Shown piece by piece: positions 60,766 through 64,000 of a stretch of DNA of 64,000 nt. Origin of the DNA: Microcella daejeonensis (GTDB taxonomy: Bacteria; Actinomycetota; Actinomycetes; Actinomycetales; Microbacteriaceae). The stretch lies in the NCBI RefSeq assembly GCF_026625045.1, contig NZ_CP113089.1, positions 1,178,001 through 1,242,000 of the forward strand, written 5' to 3'. The translations under genes and the position numbers were made by a program. A model generated the notes under the pieces. That model was not told the DNA's origin and searched no databases. It saw only the letters and a list, made by a program, of their open reading frames with translations. Position 1 is the stretch's first letter; every line of letters begins with the position of its first letter.

Positions 60766-62070
60766 ATGGCCGAGCGCACGCGCGACCGCACGTTGCGATC
60801 CCTGCCGACGGCGCGCGTGCGCCACGGCCGCCAGCGCCGCGCGGCGTGGTGGTCGACGGCCCTCAAGGTCGTCGGCGCGACCATGGCCGTCGTGCTCGTG
60901 AGCGGAGCATCCGTCGCCGCCATCGCCCTCAACAACCTGACCTCGAACATCGACGTCGCCCAGCTCACCGACGCCGACGGCAACGTGCGCGAGATCCCGC
61001 AGGTCGGCGAGTGGGAGGGCGGCTTTAACGTGCTCATCGTCGGCGTCGACAACGCCGAGGGCCAGACCGTCGGCGAGAGCAGGGACACGACGTTGAACGA
61101 CGTCAACATGCTCGTGCACGTCGCCGAGGACCAGCAGTCGGCGGTCGCGGTATCGATCCCGCGGGACCTCGTCATCAGACACCCCGGATGCCCGCAGGAG
61201 GACGGTTCGATCAGCTCGCCGTTGAGCGCTCAACCCCTCAACGTCGCCTACGGGCAGGGCGGTCTGAACTGCGTCGTCCTCACGGTCGAGGCGCTCACCG
61301 GGCTCGATATCCCCTACGCCGCGCAGATCTCGTTCGACGGCGTGGCCATGATGTCGACCGCCGTCGGCGGGGTCGACGTCTGCATCACGGAGCCGATCCG
61401 GGATCGCGATGCCGATCTCTACCTCGAGACGGCCGGAACGCACACCGTCGAGGGGTACCAGGCCCTCGCCTTCCTGCGCACGCGCTACGGCGTCGGCGAC
61501 GGCAGCGATCTGAGCCGCATCTCCTCGCAGCAGGTCTACCTCTCCTCCCTCATGCGCAAGGTGCAGAACGAGGGCGTGCTCGCCGACCCGACCGCGGTCT
61601 ACGGCATCGCCACCGTCGCCACGCAGGCGATGAAGCTGTCGCCCAGTCTCTCGAGCGTCGACACGATGGTGTCGATGGCGCTCGCGCTGCGGAACATCCC
61701 CACCGAGAACATCACCTTCGTGCAGTACCCGGCCACGACCGGACTCGGGGGCGTGTACACGAACAAGGCGGCTCCGCTGGAGGATCTCGCCGACCAGCTC
61801 TTCCAGCGCATCGCGAACGACGAGTCCTTCGTGCTCGCCGCGGACGCGACGGGGAACGGTTCCACGCTCGACCCGAACGCGCCCGTCGCGCCGCCGACCG
61901 AGACCCCCGTGGAGACCCCCGCGGCCACCGATCCCGCCGCGCCGGTCGATCCCGCCGCACCGGTCGACCCGAGCGCCGCTCCGACCGAGTCCGCCGCGCC
62001 CGAGGCGCCCGTGCTCGACGGCGTGCTCGGTCAGACGGCGGACCAGTACACGTGCTCGGTGGCGAACTGA
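60766..62070 (+). CDS. LCP (LytR-CpsA-Psr) family protein
   Basis: A 434-residue membrane-anchored phosphotransferase that ligates wall polymers (arabinogalactan-, teichoic- or capsule-like) to peptidoglycan. A basic cytoplasmic start is followed by one transmembrane helix (~residues 33-55). The extracellular LCP domain has GGFNVLIVGVDN, VAVSIPRDLVI (with the conserved Arg-Asp), ALAFLRTRYGVGDGSDLSRI and ITFVQYPATTG. The C-terminal ~70 residues form a Pro/Ala/Thr/Asp tail with repeated PAAPVD. AGGAGGAGCGAGGA upstream of the ATG is a strong ribosome-binding site. Confidence 0.93.
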   Translation: MAERTRDRTLRSLPTARVRHGRQRRAAWWSTALKVVGATMAVVLVSGASVAAIALNNLTSNIDVAQLTDADGNVREIPQVGEWEGGFNVLIVGVDNAEGQTVGESRDTTLNDVNMLVHVAEDQQSAVAVSIPRDLVIRHPGCPQEDGSISSPLSAQPLNVAYGQGGLNCVVLTVEALTGLDIPYAAQISFDGVAMMSTAVGGVDVCITEPIRDRDADLYLETAGTHTVEGYQALAFLRTRYGVGDGSDLSRISSQQVYLSSLMRKVQNEGVLADPTAVYGIATVATQAMKLSPSLSSVDTMVSMALALRNIPTENITFVQYPATTGLGGVYTNKAAPLEDLADQLFQRIANDESFVLAADATGNGSTLDPNAPVAPPTETPVETPAATDPAAPVDPAAPVDPSAAPTESAAPEAPVLDGVLGQTADQYTCSVAN

Positions 62071-62087
62071 CCGGCTCGGACGAGCGG

Positions 62088-63350
62088 GTGGCGAGCCCCG
62101 CGACGCGGCGCGATCGAGCGGCGCGGGATGCTCCGCTCGCCGTCGCCCGGCACGGCCGACTGCGCCGGCACGCCTGGTGGCGCACCGCGCTCGCGGGCGC
62201 GGCGACCCTGCTCGCGGTGGTGCTGGTCTCGGGAGCATCCCTCGCCGCGATCGTGACCACCCAGCTCGCCGCCAACATCGACACCGTCGAGATCGGCGAC
62301 CCCGACGCTCCGCTGCCGACCGTCGGCGAATGGGAGGGCGGCTTCAACGTGCTCATCGTCGGCGTCGACAACGTGCCCGGCCAGACGACGGGCGGTGGGC
62401 GCGATGCCACCCTCAACGACGTCAACCTGCTCGTCCACGTGGCGGAGGACCAGCAGTCGGCGGTCGCGGTATCGATTCCCCGCGACCTCATCGTGCCCAT
62501 CCCCTCCTGCCCGACCGAGGACGGCGAGGGCAGCTTCTCCGCGATGAGCGCTCAGCAGTTCAACGTGGCGTTCAGCTACGGCGGCCTGAACTGCGTCGTG
62601 CAGACGGCCGAGGCGCTCACCGGGCTCGAGATCCCGTACGCCGGGTACGTCGGCTTCGACGGGGTGGCCCGCATGTCGACGGCAGTCGGCGGTGTCGACG
62701 TCTGCATCACGGCTCCGATCGTCGACCCCGAGGCCGACCTCAATCTCCCCGAGGCGGGGGAGTACACCCTCGAGGGCTACGAGGCGCTCGGCTTCCTCCG
62801 CACCCGATACGGCATCGGTGACGGCGGCGACCTCAGCCGCATCTCCAATCAGCAGGCCTTCCTCTCCTCGATGATCCGCAAGCTGCAGAGCGAGGGCACG
62901 CTGACGAACATCCCCACCCTCTACTCGCTCGCCCAGGTCACCACCGAGTCGATGACCCTCTCGTCGAGCCTCGCCAACCTCGACACGCTCGTGTCGATGG
63001 CGCAGGTTCTCGCCGGCATGCCCACCGAGAACATCGTCTTCACCCAGTACCCGGGCACCATCCCGCTCTCCGGCCCCAACACGGGCCGCGTCATCCCACT
63101 GGAGGAGGAGGCGCAGGCGCTCTTCGATCGCATCCGCGCCGACGAGCGGTTCCTGCCCGAGGAGCCCGAGAACGGCACCGAGGCGGCTCCGGGGGCTGGC
63201 GGCGGGGTGGATGCTCCGGCCGAGCCCTCGCCGTCGCCCACGGCCTCTGCTGATCCGACCACGGCGCCCGGCGCCAGCACGCCGCCCGTGCTCGAGGGGG
63301 TGCCCGGCCAGACCGCCGCCGAGGCGCGCTGCGCCGTCGGGCGGGGCTGA
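62088..63350 (+). CDS. LCP (LytR-CpsA-Psr) family protein, tandem paralogue
   Basis: A 420-residue paralogue of the preceding protein: one membrane helix (~residues 35-55), then GGFNVLIVGVDN, VAVSIPRDLIV, ALGFLRTRYGIGDGGDLSRI, and a Pro/Ser/Ala tail. The long identical stretches, even at DNA level around GGAGGACCAGCAGTCGGC, indicate duplication. The start is uncertain: GTG at 62088 gives a family-like N-terminus 17 bases after the upstream stop, and GTG at 62052 would overlap it. Same role in polymer ligation, perhaps with another substrate. Confidence 0.9.
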   Translation: MASPATRRDRAARDAPLAVARHGRLRRHAWWRTALAGAATLLAVVLVSGASLAAIVTTQLAANIDTVEIGDPDAPLPTVGEWEGGFNVLIVGVDNVPGQTTGGGRDATLNDVNLLVHVAEDQQSAVAVSIPRDLIVPIPSCPTEDGEGSFSAMSAQQFNVAFSYGGLNCVVQTAEALTGLEIPYAGYVGFDGVARMSTAVGGVDVCITAPIVDPEADLNLPEAGEYTLEGYEALGFLRTRYGIGDGGDLSRISNQQAFLSSMIRKLQSEGTLTNIPTLYSLAQVTTESMTLSSSLANLDTLVSMAQVLAGMPTENIVFTQYPGTIPLSGPNTGRVIPLEEEAQALFDRIRADERFLPEEPENGTEAAPGAGGGVDAPAEPSPSPTASADPTTAPGASTPPVLEGVPGQTAAEARCAVGRG

Positions 63351-63430
63351 GCGGGGCATCCCGCCGCCGTTGCGGAACCCCGCGCACGGTCGTCGCCGCG
63401 CAGCGGCTATAGTGGTGGAGGCTCACGCCA

Positions 63431-63520
63431 GGAGACGTCGCATAGTCCGGCCGAGTGCACCACCCTGCTAAGGTGGAGTCCCCGTTTAGGGGACCGAGGG
63501 TTCAAATCCCTCCGTCTCCG
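63431..63520 (+). tRNA. tRNA-Ser(GCU)
   Basis: A 90-base class II tRNA: acceptor GGAGACG/CGTCTCC with discriminator G, anticodon stem CCACC/GGTGG with loop CTGCTAA (anticodon GCT at 63467-63469), variable arm GTCCCC-GTTTA-GGGGAC and T-arm GAGGG-TTCAAAT-CCCTC. No encoded CCA. TATAGT at 63408 is the likely -10 box. Confidence 0.97.
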
Positions 63521-63535
63521 CACCGTATCGTTTGA

Positions 63536-63560
63536 TCGCGCCGCCGCTTCTGCGGCGCGA
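63536..63560 (+). terminator. hairpin terminator after tRNA-Ser(GCU)
   Basis: TCGCGCCGC and GCGGCGCGA form a perfect nine-base stem with a seven-base loop, 15 bases past the tRNA. No T-run. Confidence 0.6.
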
Positions 63561-63704
63561 TGTCGTGGGTGGTCACCCTTCTGGATCGGGTTCCGCCCCG
63601 ACTTCCGCTTCTCTGACGCGATGTCGTTGCTGCTCGGCGGTCCGCATCAGGTTGCCGCCGCCAGCACCGGTGCGAGGCCTCGCGTCGCAGGCGTGCTGGA
63701 CGCG

Positions 63705-64000
63705 TCACCGGGTGTCGAGGCGGCCGTGCGGCGCGGGGTTCTCGACCATGGCGGCGCGGGCCGCGTCCATGCTCGGTGCGTCGACGCCGAGCGCCGAGCG
63801 CAGGAAGGCCGTCGTCATCCGCTGGATGATCGCGACGCGCACCGGGTCCTCATCGGTGGTCTCGGCGACCTCGTACCCCACGATCCCCCCGAGCGAGTGC
63901 TCGGCGCCGCGCAGGGTCAGAAGGTCGGTCGCGCCGGGACTGTGCGCGTAGACATCGGTGAACCAGTCGGGGCCGCGGCTCGACATGCGCGACTGATCCT
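63705..64000 (-). CDS. alpha/beta hydrolase, C-terminal part (5' end outside the window)
   Basis: The frame stays open to the right window edge, so the start and nucleophile are missing. The visible ~98 residues look like the end of a chlorophyllase/dienelactone-hydrolase-like alpha/beta hydrolase: DQSRMSSRGPDWF after the acid strand and LRGAEHSLGGIVGYE with the catalytic histidine. A long helix (RVAIIQRMTTAFLRSALG) follows. An internal ATG at 63986 is unlikely to be the real start because the domain would be incomplete. Function unknown. Confidence 0.65.
   Translation of the reverse strand, partial: DQSRMSSRGPDWFTDVYAHSPGATDLLTLRGAEHSLGGIVGYEVAETTDEDPVRVAIIQRMTTAFLRSALGVDAPSMDAARAAMVENPAPHGRLDTR

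Overview
The window is chromosomal DNA from a high-GC actinobacterium, most likely a member of the Microbacteriaceae. The signs are strong G/C preference at third codon positions, a frequent GGATGC/GCATCC bias, many genes whose ATG or GTG lies 5-7 bases after a TANNNT -10 box (leaderless starts), class-E-type LAxTG anchoring, LCP wall-assembly proteins and PPOX/LacI/PucR regulator families. This assignment is inferred from sequence character, not from a database search.

Layout. 1-2758: a two-gene redox unit (hydrolase fused to a gluconate-2-dehydrogenase subunit-3-like domain, then a GMC oxidoreductase). 3186-11578: housekeeping and small regulatory genes (AlaDH/PNT-like enzyme, MarR-MFS pair, hydrolase, MarR-membrane protein pair, cupin, rhodanese, permuted lipoate ligase). 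12418-18927: CPBP protease, divergent TetR unit, flavodoxin-like/HxlR/RidA group, hydrolase-OsmC fusion, PPOX protein. 19003-26256: a tightly overlapping six-gene catabolic operon (APC permease, two SDRs, agmatinase-family ureohydrolase, PuuE-like deacetylase, PhzF) divergent from a PucR regulator.

26660-34000 is a visibly lower-GC island with a different codon style. It holds a translationally coupled DUF4062-like/TPR pair, a Schlafen-type AlbA_2 protein and a RelA/SpoT domain fused to a HEPN-like RNase domain. I read it as a candidate defence island. It is followed at 35384-36251 by a GNAT-toxin/DUF1778-like antitoxin pair in reversed order with an operator between the genes.

38967-45138 is a cellobiose-type sugar operon: binding protein, two permeases, GH1 beta-glucosidase and LacI regulator, with two identical TGAGAGCGCTCTCA operators and no ATPase gene. 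45269-52445 carries a VanY-like carboxypeptidase, SRPBCC protein, MalY/PatB aminotransferase, phosphoglucomutase, prephenate dehydratase and a quinone reductase. 52738-56940 is a 1400-residue secreted protein combining a NodB deacetylase, a GH10 xylanase, carbohydrate-binding modules and a LAVTG wall anchor. It probably supplies oligosaccharides to systems like the sugar operon. 57271-64000: lipid kinase, serS, HAD phosphatase, tRNA-Ser(UGA), two LCP proteins, tRNA-Ser(GCU) and a truncated hydrolase.

The long gaps are not empty. They hold at least four families of imperfect palindromes (hairpin repeats), each present two or more times in this window, plus several GC-rich minisatellites.
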